Shown piece by piece: positions 36,127-49,420 of a stretch of 64,000 nt of DNA. Source of the DNA: Morinoia aosen. Lineage: Eukaryota > Arthropoda > Malacostraca > Amphipoda > Talitridae. The position numbers and the translations under genes were made by a program. Position 1 is the stretch's first letter; each line of letters begins with the position of its first letter. Where the stretch lies: assembly GCA_030386875.1 (NCBI GenBank), contig CM059560.1, positions 44,000,757 through 44,064,756 on the forward strand, written 5' to 3'. Under the pieces are notes generated by a model. That model did not search any database, was not told the DNA's origin, and saw only the letters and a program-made list of their open reading frames with translations.

Positions 36127-39100
36127 CCTTTGTGCGCTGTAGAGATACCTTCCATACTCCTTTGTACGCTGTAGAGATACCTCGTGTACTCCTTTGTACG
36201 TTCTAGAGATATTTCCTGTACTCCGTTGTGCGCTGTAGAGATACTTTCTGTACTCCTTTGTGCGCTGTAGAGATACCTTCTGTACTCCTTTGTGCGCTGT
36301 AGAGATACCTTCTGTACTCCTTTGTACGCTGTAGAGATACCTTCTGTACTCCTTTGTGCGCTGTAGAGATACCTTCTGTACTCTTTTGTACGCTGTAGAG
36401 ATACCTCGTGTACTCCTTTGTACGTTCTAGAGATATTTCCTGTACTCCTTTGTGCGCTGTAGAGATACCTTCTGTACTCCTTTGTGCGCTGTAGAGATAC
36501 CTTCTGTACTCCTTTGTGCGCTGTAGAGATACCTTTTGTACTCCTTTGTGCGCTGTAGAGATACCTTCTGTACTCCTTTGTGCGCTGTAGAGATACCTTC
36601 TGTACTCCTTTGTGCGCTGTAGAGATACCTCGTGTACTCCTTTGTACGCTGTAGAGATATCTTCTGTACTCCTTTGTACGCTGTAGAGATACCTCGTGTA
36701 CTCCTTTGTGCGCTGTAGAGATACCTTCTGTACTCCTTTGTACGCTGTAGAGATACCTCGTGTACTCCTTTGTACGTTCTAGAGATATTTCCTGTACTCC
36801 TTTGTGCGCTGTAGAGATACCTTCTGTACTCCTCTGTGCGCTGTAGAGATACCTTCTGTACTCCTTTGTGCGCTGTAGAGATACCTTCTGTACTCCTTTG
36901 TGCGCTGTGAAGATACCTTCTGTACTCCTTTGTGCGCTGTAGAGGTACCTTCTGTACTCCTTTGTGCGCTGTAGAGATACCTTCTGTACTCCTTTGAGCG
37001 CTATAGAGATACCTTCTGTACTCCTTTGTGCGCTGTAGAGATACCTCGTGTACTCCTTTGTACGCTGTAGAGATACCTTCTGTACTCCTTTGTGCGCTGT
37101 AGAGATACCTTCTGTACTCCTTTGTGCGCTGTAGGGATACCTTCTGTACTCCTTTGTGCGCTGTAGAGATACCTCGTGTACTCCTTTGTACGTTCTAGAG
37201 ATATTTCCTGTACTCCTTTGTGCGCTGTAGAGATACCTTCTGTACTCCTTTGTGCGCTGTAGAGATACCTTCTGTACTCTTTTGTGCGCTGTAGAGATAC
37301 CTTTTGTACTCCTTCGTGCGCTGTAGAGATACCTTTTGTACTCTTTTGTGCGCTGTAGAGATACCTTCTGTACTCCTTTGTACGCTGTAGAGATACCTCT
37401 TGTACTCCTTTGTACGTTCTAGAGATATTTCCTGTACTCCTTTGTGCGCTGTAGAGATACCTTCTGTACTCCTTTGTGCGCTGTAGAGATACCTCGTGCA
37501 CTCCTTTGTGCGCTGTAGAGATACCTTCTGTACTCCTTTGTGCGCTGTAGAGATACCTTCTGTACTCCTTTGTACGCTGTAGAGATACCACCTGTACTCC
37601 TTTGTACGTTCTAGAGATATTTCCTGTACTCCTTTGTGCGCTGTAGAGATACCTTCTGTTTTCCTTTGTGCGCTGTAGAGATACCTTCTGTACTCCTTTG
37701 TGCGCTGTAGAGATACCTTCTGTACTCCTTTGTGCGCTGTTGAGATACCTTCTGTACTCCTTTGTACGCTGTAGAGATACCTCGTGTACTCCTTTGTACG
37801 TTCTAGAGATATTTCCTGTTCTCCTTTGTGCGCTGTAGAGATACCTTCTGTTCTCCTTTGTGCGCTGTAGAGATACCTTCTGTACTCCTTTGTGCGCTGT
37901 AGAGATACCTTCTGTACTCCTTTGTGCGCTGTAGAGATACCTTCTGTACTCCTTTGTGCGCTGTAGAGATACCTTCTGTACTCCTTTGTGCGCTGTAGAG
38001 ATACCTCGTGTACTCCTTTGTACGCTGTAGAGATACCTTCTGTACTCCTTTGTGCGCTGTAGAGATACCTTCTGTACTCCTTTGTGCGCTGTAGAGATAC
38101 CTTCTGTACTCCTTTGTGCGCTGTAGAGATACCTTCTGTACTCCTTTGTGCGCTGTAGAGATACCTTCTGTACTCCTTTGTGCGCTGTAGAGATACCTTC
38201 TGTACTCCTTTGTGCGCTGTAGAGATACCTTCTGTACTCCTTTGTGCGCTGTTTCTGTACTCCTTTGTACGCTGTAGAGATACCTCGTGTACTCCTTTGT
38301 ACGTTCTAGAGATATTTCCTGTACTCCTTTGTGCGCTGTAGAGATACCTTCTGTACTCTTTTGTGCGCTGTAGAGATACCTTCTGAACTCCTTTGTGCGC
38401 TGTAGAGATACCTTCTGTACTCCTTTGTGCGCTGTAGAGATACCTTCTGTACTCCTTTGTACGCTGTAGAGATACCTTCTGTATTCCTTTGTACGCTGTA
38501 GAGATACCTCGTGTACTCCTTTGTACGTTCTAGAGATATTTCCTGTACTGTTTGGGCGCTGTAGAGATACCTTCTGTACTCCTTTGTGCGCTGTAGAGAT
38601 ACCTTGTGTACTTCTTTGTGCGCTGTAGAGATACCTTCTGTACTCCTTTGTGCGCTGTAGAGATACCTTCTGTACTCCTTTGTGCGCTGTAGAGATACCT
38701 TCTGTACTCCTTTGTGCGCTGTAGATATACCTTCTGTACTCCTTTGTGCGCTGTAGAGATACCTTCTGTACTCCTTTGTACGCTGTAGAGATATTTCCTG
38801 TACTCCTTTGTGCGCTGTAGAGATACCTCGTGTACTCCTTTGTACGTTCTAGAGATATTTCCTGTACTCCTTTGTGCGCTGTAGAGATACCTTCTGTACT
38901 CCTTTGTGCGCTGTAGAGATACCTTCTGTACTCCTTTGTGCGCTGTAGAGATACCTTCTGTTCTCCTTTGTGCGCTGTAGAGATACCTTCTGTACTCCTT
39001 TGTGCGCTGTAGAGATACCTTCTGTACTCCTTTGTGCGCTGTAGAGATACCTTCTGTACTCCTTTGTGCGCTGTAGAGATACCTCGTGTACTCCTTTGTA

Positions 39101-42100
39101 CGTTCTAGAGATATTTCCTGTACTCCTTTGTGCGCTTTAGAGATACCTTCTGTACTCCTTTGTGCGCTGTAGGGATACCTTCTGTACTCCTTTGTACGCT
39201 GTAGAGATACCTCGTGTACTCCTTTGTACGTTCTAGAGATATTTCCTGTACTCCTTTGTGCGCTGTAGAGATACCTTCTGTACTCCTTTGTGCGCTGTAG
39301 AGATACCTTCTGTACTCCTTTTTGCGCTGTAGAGATACCTTCTGTACTCCTTTGTACGCTGTAGAGATACCTCGTGTACTCCTTTGTACGTTCTAGAGAT
39401 ATTTCCTGTACTCCTTTGTTGCTTGTAGAGATACCTTCTGTACTCCTTTGAGCGCTGTAGAGATACCTTCTGTACTCCTTTGTGCGCTGTAGAGATACCT
39501 TCTGTACTCCTTTGTGCGCTGTAGAGATACCTTCTGTACTCCTTTGTGCGCTGTAGAGATACCTTCTGTACTCCTTTGTGCGCTGTAGAGATACCTTCTG
39601 TACTCCTTTATACGTTCTAGAGATATTTCCTGTACTCCTTTGTGCGCTGTAGAGATACCTTCTGTACTCCTTTGTACGCTGTAGAGATACCTCGTGTACT
39701 CCTTTGTACGTTCTAGAGATATTTCCTGTACTCCTTTGTGCGCTGTAGAGATACCTCGTGTACTCCTTTGTACGTTCTAGAGATATTTCCTGTACTCCTT
39801 TGTGCGCTGTAGAGATACCTTCTGTACTCCTTTGTGCGCTGTAGAGATACCTTATGTACTCCTTTGTGCGCTGTAGAGATACCTTCTGTACTCCTTTGTA
39901 CGCTGTAGAGATACCTCGTGTACTCCTTTGTACGTTCTAGAGATATTTCCTGTACTCCTTTGTGCGCTGTAGAGATACCTTCTGTACTCCTTTGTGCGCT
40001 GTAGAGATACCTTCTGTACTCCTTTGTGCGCTGTAGAGATACCTTCTGTACTCCTTTGTGCGCTGTAGAGATACCTTCTGCATCCTTTGTACGCTGTAGC
40101 GATACCTCGTGTACTCCTTTGTACGTTCTAGAGATATTTCCTGTACTCCTTTGTGCGCTGTAGAGATACCTTCTGTACTCCTTTGTGCGCTGTAGAGATA
40201 CCTTCTGTACTCCTTTGTGCGCTGTAGAGATACCTTCTGTACTCCTTTGTGCGCTGTAGAGATACCTTCTGTACTCCTTTGTGCGCTGTAGAGATACCTT
40301 CTGTACTCCTTTGTACGCTGTAGAGATACCTCGTGTACTCCTTTGTACGTTCTAGAGATATTTCCTGTACTCCTTTGTGCGCTGTAGAGATACCTTCTGT
40401 ACTCCTTTGTGCGCTGTAGAGATACCTTCTGTACTCCTTTGTGCGCTGTAGAGATACCTTCTGTACTCCTTTGTACGCTGTAGAGATACCTTCTGTACTC
40501 CTTTGTGCGCGGTAGAGATACCTTCTGTACTCCTTTGTACGCTGTAGAGATACCTCGTGTACTCCTTTGTACGTTCTAGAGATATTTCCTGTACTCCTTT
40601 GTGCGCTGTAGAGATACCTTCTGTACTCCTTTGTGCGCTGTAGAGATACCTTCTGTACTCCTTTGTGCGCTGTAGAGATACCTTCTGTACTCCTTTGTGC
40701 GCTGTAGAGATACCTCGTGTACTCCTTTTTACGCTGTAGAGATACCTTCTGTACTCCTTTGTGCGCTGTAGAGATACCTTCTGTACTCCTTTGTGCGCTG
40801 TAGAGATACCTTCTGTACTCCTTTGTGCGCTGTAGAGATACCTTCTGTACTTCTTTGTGCGCTGTAGAGATACCTTCTGTACTCCTTTGTACGCTGTAGA
40901 GATACCTCGTGTATTCCTTTGTACGTTCTAGAGATATTTCCTGTACTCCTTTGTGCGCTGTAGAGATACCTTCTGTACTCCTTTGTGCGCTGTAGAGATA
41001 CCTTCTGTACTCCTTTGTACGCTGTAGAGATACATCGTGTACTCCTTTGTACGTTCTAGAGATATTTCCTGTACTCCTTTGTGCGCTGTAGAGATACCTT
41101 CTGTACTCCTTTGTGCGCTGTAGAGATACCTTCTGTACTCCTTTGTGCGCTGTAGAGATACCTTCTGTACTATTTTGTACGCTGTAGAGATACCTTCTGT
41201 ACTCCTGTGTGCGCTGTAGAGATACCTTCTGTACTCCTTTGTACGCTGTAGAGATACCTCGTGTACTCCTTTGTACGTTCTAGAGATATTTCCTGTACTC
41301 CTTTGTGCGCTGTAGAGATACCTTCTGTACTCCTTTGTGCGCTGTAGAGATACCTTCTGTACTCCTTTGTGCGCTGTAGAGATACCTCGTGTACTCCTTT
41401 GTACGTTCTAGAGATATTTCCTGTACTCCTTTGTGCGCTGTAGAGATGCCTTCTGTACTCCTTTGTGCGCTGTAGAGATACCTTCTGTACTCCTTTGTGC
41501 GCTGTAGAGATACCTCGTGTACTCCTTTGTACGTTCTAGAGATATTTCCTGTACTCCTTTGTGCGCTGTAGAAATACCTTCTGTACTCCTTTGTGCGCTG
41601 TAGAAATACCTTCTGTACTCCTTTGTGCGCTGTAGAGATACCTCGTGTACTCCTTTGTACGTTCTAGAGATATTTCCTGTACTCCTTTGTGCGCTGTAGA
41701 GATACCTTCTGTACTCCTTTGTGCGCTGTAGAGATACCTTCTGTACTCCTTTGTACGCTGTAGAGATACCTTCTGTACTCCTTTGTACGTTCTAGAGATA
41801 TTTCCTGTACTCCTTTGTGCGCTGTAGAGATATCTTCTGTACTCCTTTGTGCGCTGTAGAGATACCTTCTGTACTCCTTTGTGCGCTGTAGAGATACCTT
41901 CTGTACCCCTTTGTGCGCTGTAGAGATACCTTCTGTACTCCTTTGTACGCTGTAGAGATACCTTCTGTACTCCTTTGTGCTCTGTAGAGATACCTTCTGT
42001 ACTCCTTTGTACGCTGTAGAGATACCTCGTGTACTCCTTTGTACGTTCTAGAGATATTTCCTGTACTCCTTTGTGTGCTGTAGAGATACCTTCTGTACTC

Positions 42101-42514
42101 CTTTGTGCGCTGTAGAGATACCTTCTGTACTCCTTTGTGCGCTGTAGAGATACCTCGTGTACTCCTTTGTACGTTCTAGAGATATTTCCTGTACTCCTTT
42201 GTGCGCTGTAGAGATACCTTCTGTACTCCTTTGTGCGCTGTAGAGATACCTTCTGTACTCCTTTGTGCGCTGTAGAGATACCTCGTGTACTCCTTTGTAC
42301 GTTCTAGAGATATTTCCTGTACTCCTTTGTGCGCTGTAGAGATACCTTCTGTACTCCTTTGTGCGCTGTAGAGATACCTTCTGTACTCCTTTGTACGCTG
42401 TAGAGATACCTCGTGAACTCCTTTGTACGTTCTAGAGATATTTCCTGTACTCCTTTGTGCGCTGTAGAGATACCTTCTGTACTCCTTTGTGCGCTGTAGA
42501 GATACCTTCTGTAC
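36127..42514. repeat. Array stretch with no long duplication recognised, and the most indels
   Basis: Standard A/A'/B/C organisation with C units at variable spacing. I found no rare-variant series tying it to another part of the window, so its relatives may lie outside. It holds three of the eight net indels: a 9-bp loss at 38240-38262, a one-base loss near 38550 and a one-base loss near 40081. It also contains a scrambled unit (GTTGCTTG) at 39419-39426 with no net length change. A single A/C hybrid sits at 38774-38805. Confidence 0.75.
38240..38262. repeat. Truncated 23-bp monomer (9-bp internal deletion)
   Basis: The unit lacks nine bases corresponding to A positions 14-22, so GCTGT is joined directly to TTCTGTAC. 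This is the only multi-base length change I found and accounts for 9 of the 12 bases by which the array slips out of phase across the window. Confidence 0.9.
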
Positions 42515-43995
42515 TCCTTTGTGCGCTGTAGAGATACCTTCTGTACTCCTTTGTACGTTCTAGAGATATTTCCTGTACTCCTTTGTGCGCTGTAGAGATA
42601 CCTTCTGTACTCCTTTGTACGCTGTAGAGTTACCTCGTGTACTCCTTTGTACGTTCTAGAGATATTTCCTGTAATCCTTTGTGCGCTGTAGAGATACCTT
42701 CTGTACTCCTTTGTGCGCTGTAGAGATACCTTCTGTACTCCTTTGTGCGCTGTCGAGATACCTTCTGTACTCCTTTGTACGCTGTAGAGATACCTTCTGT
42801 ACTCCTTTGTACGCTGTAGAGATACCTCGTGTACTCCTTTGTACGTTCTAGAGATATTTCCTGTACTCCTTTGTGCGCTGTAGAGATACCTTCTGTACTC
42901 CTTTGTGCGCTGTAGAGATACCTTCTGTACTCCTTTGTGCGCTGTAGAGATACCTTCTGTACTCTTTTGTACGCTGTTTAGATACCTCGTGTACTCCTCT
43001 GTACGTTCTAGAGATATTTCCTGTACTCCTTTGTGCGCTGTAGAGATACCTTCTGTACTCCTTTGTGCGCTGTAGAGATACCTTCTGTACTCCTTTGTGC
43101 GCTGTAGAGATACCTTCTGTACTCCTTTGTGCGCTGTAGAGATACCTCGTGTACTCCTTCGTCCGTTCAAGAGATATTTCCTGTACTCCTTTGTGCGCTG
43201 TAGAGATACCTTCTATACTCCTTTGTACGCTGTAGAGATACCTCGTGTACTCCTTTGTACGTTCTAGAGATATTTCCTGTACTCCTTTGTGCGCTGTAGA
43301 GATTCCTTCTGTACTCCTTTGTGCGCTGTAGAGATACCTTCTGTACTCCTTTGTGCGCTGTGGAGATACCTCGTGTACTCCTTAGTACGTTCTAGAGATA
43401 TTTCCTGTACTCCTTTGTGCGCTGTAGAGATACCTTCTGTACTCCTTTGTGCGTTGTAGAGATACCTTCTGTACTCCTTTGTGCGCTGTAGAGATACCTT
43501 CTGTACTCCTTTGTGCGCTGTAGAGACACCTCGTGTACTCCTTTGTACGTTCTAGAGATATTTCCTGTACTCCTTTGTGCGCTGTAGAGATACCTTCTGT
43601 ACTCCTTTGTGCACTGTAGAGATACCTTCTGTACTCCTTTGTACGTTCTAGAGATATTTCCTGTACTCCTTTGTGCGCTGTAGAGATACCTTCTGTACTC
43701 CTTTGTACGCTGTAGAGATACCTCGTGTACTCCTTTGTACGTTCTAGAGATATTTCCTGTACTCCTTTGTGCGCTGTAGAGATACCTTCTGTACTCCTTT
43801 GTGCGCTGTAGAGATACCTTCTGTACTCCTTTGTGCGCTGTAGAGATACCTTCTGTACTCCTTTGTACGCTGTAGAGATACCTCGTGTACTCCTTTGTAC
43901 GTTATAGAGATATTTCCTGTACTCCTTTGTGCGCTGTAGAGATACCTTCTGTACTCCTTTGTGCGCTGTAGAGATACCTTCTGTACTCCTTTGTG
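42515..43995. repeat. 3,168-bp-offset duplication, first copy
   Basis: Matches 45683-47163 at exactly 3,168 bp (99 monomers). Markers include GAGTTACC (42627/45795), GTAATCC (42672/45840), TGTCGAG (about 42751/45919), GTTTAGATACC (42976/46144), the degenerate C unit GTCCGTTCAAGAG (43161/46329), CTATACTCC (about 43212/46380), CTTAGTACG (about 43382/46550) and CGTTATAGAG (43900/47068). Confidence 0.9.
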
Positions 43996-45682
43996 CGCTG
44001 TAGAGATACCTTCTGTACTCCTTTGTGCGCTGTAGAGATACCTTCTGTACTCCTTTGTACGCTGTAGAGATACCTCGTGTACTCCTTTGTACGTTCTAGA
44101 GATATTTCCTGTACTCCTTTGTGCGCTGTAGAGATACCTTCTGTACTCCTTTGTGCGCTGTAGAGATACCTTCTGTACTCCTTTGTGTGCTGTAGAGATA
44201 CCTTCTGTACTCCTTTGTACGCTGTAGAGATACCTTGTGTACTCCTTTGTGCTCTGTAGAGATACCTTCTTTAATCCTTTGTACGCTGTAGAGATACCTC
44301 GTGTACTCCTTTGTACGTTCCAGAGATATTTCCTTTACTCCTTTGTGCGCTGTAGAGATACCTTCTGTACTCCTTTGTGCGCTGTAGAGATACCTTCTGT
44401 ACTACTCTGTGCGCTGTAGAGATACCTTCTGTACTCCTTTGTGCGCTGTAGAGATACCTCGTGTACTCCTTTGTACGCTGTAGAGATACCTTCTGTACTC
44501 CTTTGTGCGCTGTAGAGATACCTTCTGTACTCCTTTGTGCGCTGTAGAGATACCTTCTGTACTCCTTTGTGCGCTGTAGAGATACCTTCTGTACTCCTTT
44601 GTGCGCTGTAGAGATACCTTCTGTACTCCTTTGTGCGCTGTAGAGATACCTTCTGTACTCCTTTGTGCGCTGTAGAGATACCTTCTGTACTCCTTTGTGC
44701 GCTGTAGAGATACCTTCTGTACTCCTTTGTACGCTGTAGAGATACCTCGTGTACTCCTTTGTACGTTCTAGAGATATTTCCTGTACTCCTTTGTGCGCTG
44801 TAGAGATACCTTCTGTACTCCTTTGTGCGCTGTAGAGATACCTTCTGTACTCCTTTGTGCGCTGTAGAGATACCTTCTGTACTCCTTTTTGCGCTGTAGA
44901 GATACCTTCTGTACTCCTTTGTGCGCTGTAGAGATACCTTCTGTACTCCTTTGTACGCTGTAGAGATACCTCGTGTACTCCTTTGTACGTTCTAGAGATA
45001 TTTCCTGTACTCCTTTGTGCGCTGTAGAGATACCTTCTGTACTCCTTTGTGCGCTGTAGAGATACCTTCTGTACTCCTTTGTGCGCTGTAGAGATACCTT
45101 CTGTACTCCTTTGTGCGCTGTAGAGATACCTTCTGCACTCCTTTGTGCGCTGTAGAGATACCTTCTGTACTCCTTTGTGCGCTGTAGAGATACCTTCTGT
45201 ACTCCTTTGTGCGCTGTAGAGATACCTCGTGTACTCCTTTGTACGTTCTAGAGATATTTCCTGTACTCCTTTGTGCGCTGTAGAGATACCTTCTGTACTC
45301 CTTTGTGCGCTGTAGAGATACCTTCTGTACTCCTTTGTGCGCTGTAGAGATACCTCGTGTACTCCTTTGTACGTTCTAGAGATATTTCCTGTACTCCTTT
45401 GTGCGCTGTAGAGATACCTTCTGTACTCCTTTGTGCGCTGTAGAGATACCTTCTGTACTCCTTTGTACGCTGTAGAGATACCTCGTGTACTACTTTGTGC
45501 GTTCTAGAGATATTTCCTGTACTCCTTTGTGCGCTGTAGAGATACCTTCTGTACTCCTTTGTGCGCTGTAGAGATACCTTCTGTACTCCTTTGTGCGCTG
45601 TAGAGATACCTTCTGTACTCCTTTGTGCGCTGTAGAGATACCTTCTGTACTCCTTTGTACGTTCTAGAGATATTTCCTGTAC
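43996..45682. repeat. First segment of the long higher-order repeat family
   Basis: Contains the marker CTTTAATCC (near 44269), preceded by GTGCTCTG and followed by TTCCAGAG and TACTACTCTG (44400). The same series lies at 50157-50300, 5,888 bp away. TACTACTTTGTGCG at 45488 matches 51344 at 5,856 bp, one monomer less. The segment is therefore an additional, earlier version of part of the repeat that dominates the last 15 kb. Confidence 0.85.
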
Positions 45683-47163
45683 TCCTTTGTGCGCTGTAGA
45701 GATACCTTCTGTACTCCTTTGTACGTTCTAGAGATATTTCCTGTACTCCTTTGTGCGCTGTAGAGATACCTTCTGTACTCCTTTGTACGCTGTAGAGTTA
45801 CCTCGTGTACTCCTTTGTACGTTCTAGAGATATTTCCTGTAATCCTTTGTGCGCTGTAGAGATACCTTCTGTACTCCTTTGTGCGCTGTAGAGATACCTT
45901 CTGTACTCCTTTGTGCGCTGTCGAGATACCTTCTGTACTCCTTTGTACGCTGTAGAGATACCTTCTGTACTCCTTTGTACGCTGTAGAGATACCTCGTGT
46001 ACTCCTTTGTACGTTCTAGAGATATTTCCTGTACTCCTTTGTGCGCTGTAGAGATACCTTCTGTACTCCTTTGTGCGCTGTAGAGATACCTTCTGTACTC
46101 CTTTGTGCGCTGTAGAGATACCTTCTGTACTCTTTTGTACGCTGTTTAGATACCTCGTGTACTCCTCTGTACGTTCTAGAGATATTTCCTGTACTCCTTT
46201 GTGCGCTCTAGAGATACCTTCTGTACTCCTTTGTGCGCTGTAGAGATACCTTCTGTACTCCTTTGTGCGCTGTAGAGATACCTTCTGTACTCCTTTGTGC
46301 GCTGTAGAGATACCTCGTGTACTCCTTCGTCCGTTCAAGAGATATTTCCTGTACTCCTTTGTGCGCTGTAGAGATACCTTCTATACTCCTTTGTACGCTG
46401 TAGAGATACCTCGTGTACTCCTTTGTACGTTCTAGAGATATTTCCTGTACTCCTTTGTGCGCTGTAGAGATTCCTTCTGTACTCCTTTGTGCGCTGTAGA
46501 GATACCTTCTGTACTCCTTTGTGCGCTGTGGAGATACCTCGTGTACTCCTTAGTACGTTCTAGAGATATTTCCTGTACTCCTTTGTGCGCTGTAGAGATA
46601 CCTTCTGTACTCCTTTGTGCGTTGTAGAGATACCTTCTGTACTCCTTTGTGCGCTGTAGAGATACCTTCTGTACTCCTTTGTGCGCTGTAGAGACACCTC
46701 GTGTACTCCTTTGTACGTTCTAGAGATATTTCCTGTACTCCTTTGTGCGCTGTAGAGATACCTTCTGTACTCCTTTGTGCACTGTAGAGATACCTTCTGT
46801 ACTCCTTTGTACGTTCTAGAGATATTTCCTGTACTCCTTTGTGCGCTGTAGAGATACCTTCTGTACTCCTTTGTACGCTGTAGAGATACCTCGTGTACTC
46901 CTTTGTACGTTCTAGAGATATTTCCTGTACTCCTTTGTGCGCTGTAGAGATACCTTCTGTACTCCTTTGTGCGCTGTAGAGATACCTTCTGTACTCCTTT
47001 GTGCGCTGTAGAGATACCTTCTGTACTCCTTTGTACGCTGTAGAGATACCTCGTGTACTCCTTTGTACGTTATAGAGATATTTCCTGTACTCCTTTGTGC
47101 GCTGTAGAGATACCTTCTGTACTCCTTTGTGCGCTGTAGAGATACCTTCTGTACTCCTTTGTA
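45683..47163. repeat. 3,168-bp-offset duplication, second copy
   Basis: Second copy of 42515-43995, in perfect register, with a few private changes such as GCTCTAGAG near 46205 in an A unit. It diverges at about 47163, where an odd B unit with CTCGACTACTCC (near 47178) begins a different block. Confidence 0.9.
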
Positions 47164-49420
47164 CGCTGTAGAGACACCTCGACTACTCCTTTGTACGTTC
47201 TAGAGATATTTCCTGTACTCCTTTGTTCGCTGTAGAGATACCGTCTGTACTCCTTTGTGCGCTGTAGAGATACCTTCTGTACTCCTTTGTACGTTCTAGA
47301 GATATTTCCTGTACTCCTTTGTGCGCTGTAGAGATACCTTCTGTACTCCTTTGTGCGCTGTAGAGATACCTTCTGTACTCCTTTGTACGCTGTAGAGATA
47401 CCTCGTGTACTCCTTTGTACGTTCTAGAGATATTTCCTGTACTCCTTTGTGCGCTGTAGAGATACCTTCTGTACTCCTTTGTGCGCTGTAGAAATACCTT
47501 CTGTACTCCTTTGTGCGCTGTAGAGATACCTTCTCTACTCCTTTGTGCGCTGTAGAGATACCTCGTGTACTCCTTTGTACGCTGTCGAGATACCTTCTGT
47601 ACTCCTTTGTGCGCTGTAGAGATACCTTCTGTACTCCTTTGTGCGCTGTAGAGATACCTTCTGTACTCCTTTGTGCGCTGTAGAGATACCTTCTGTACTC
47701 CTTTGTGCGCTGTAGAGATACCTTTTGTACTCCTTTGTGCGCTGTAGAGATACCTTCTGTACTCCTTTGTGCGCTGTAGAGATACCTTCTGTACTCCTTT
47801 GTGCGCTGTAGAGATACCTTCTGTACTCCTTTGTACGCTGTAGAGATACCTCGTGTACTCCTTTGTACGTTCTAGAGATATTTCCTGTACTCCTTTGTGC
47901 GCTGTAGAGATACCTTCTGTACTCCTTTGTGCGCTGTAGAGATACCTTCTGTACTCCTTTGTGCGCTGTAGAGATACCTTCTGTACTCCTTTGTGCGCTG
48001 TAGAGATACCTTCTGTACTCCTTTGTACGCTGTAGAGATACCTTCTGTACTCCTTTGTACGCTGTAGAGATACCTCGTGTACTCCTTTGTACGTTCTAGA
48101 GATATTTCCTGTACTCCTTTGTGCGCTGTAGAGATACCTTCTGTACTCCTTTGTGCGCTGTAGAGATACCTTCTGTACTCCTTTGTGCGCTGTAGAGATA
48201 CCTTCTGTACTCCTTTGTGCGCTGTAGAGATACCTTCTGTACTCCTTTGTGCGCTGTAGAGATACCTTCTGTACTCCTTTGTGCGCTGTAGAGATACCTT
48301 CTGTACTCCTTTGTGCGCTGTAGAGATACCTTCTGTACTCCTTTGTACGCTGTAGAGATATTTCCTGTACTCCTTTGTGCACTGTAGAGATACCTCGTGT
48401 ACTCCTTTGTACGTTCTAGAGATATTTCCTGTACTCCTTTGTGCGCTGTAGAGATACCTTCTGTACTCCTTTGTGCGCTGTAGAGATACCTTCTGTACTC
48501 CTTTGTGCGCTGTAGAGATACCTTCTGTACTCCTTTGTGCGCTGTAGAGATACCTTCTGTACTCCTTTGTGCGCTGTAGAGATACCTCGTGTACTCCTTT
48601 GTACGTCCTAGAGATATTTCCTGTACTCCTTTGTGCGCTGTAGAGATACCTTCTGTACTCCTTTGTGCGCTGTAGAGATACCTTCTGTACTCCTTTGTGC
48701 GCTGTAGAGATACATTCTGTACTCCTTTGTGCGCTGTAGAGATACCTTCTGTACTCCTTTGTACGCTGTAGAGATACCTCGTGTACTCCTTTGTACGTTC
48801 TAGAGATATTTCCTGTACTCCTTTGTGCGCTGTAGAGATACCTTCTGTACTCCTTTGTGCGCTGTAGAGATACCTTCTGTACTCCTTTGTGCGCTGTAGA
48901 GATACCTTCTGTACTCCTTTGTACGCTGTAGAGATACCTCGTGTACTCCTTTGTACGTTCTAGAGATATTTCCTGTACTCCTTTGTGCGCTGTAGAGATA
49001 CCTTCTGTACTCCTTTGTGCGCTGTAGAGATACCTTCTGTACTCCTTTGTGCGCTGTAGAGATACCTTCTGTACTCCTTTGTGCGCTGTAGAGATACCTT
49101 CTGTACTCCTTTGTACGCTGTAAAGATACCTCGTGTACTCCTTTGTACGTTCTAGAGATAATTCCTGTACTCCTTTGTGCGCTGTAGAGATACCTTCTGT
49201 ACTCCTTTGTGCGATGTAGAGATACCTTCTGTACTCCTTTGTACGCTGTAGAGATACCTCGTGTACTCCTTTGTACGTTCTAGAGATATTTCCTGTACTC
49301 CTTTGTGCGCTGTAGAGATACCTTCTGTACTCCTTTGTGCGCTGTAGAGATACCTTCTGTACTCCTTTGTACGCTGTGGAGATACCTTCTGTACTCCTTT
49401 GTACGCTGTAGAGATACCTC
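47164..49420. repeat. Array segment leading into the long higher-order repeat
   Basis: Ordinary blocks with long A runs (for example 47605-47830 and 48110-48340) and one A/C hybrid at 48341-48372. Near 49157 a C unit reads GATAATTCC. That marker recurs at 53285 and 57253, ahead of later units of the long repeat, so the boundary at 49421 is a convenient anchor and not a true edge. Confidence 0.78.

Noticed and set aside
38240..38262. Insertion or target site of a mobile element
   Set aside because: It is a plain 9-bp deletion within a monomer. There are no terminal repeats, target duplication or foreign sequence.
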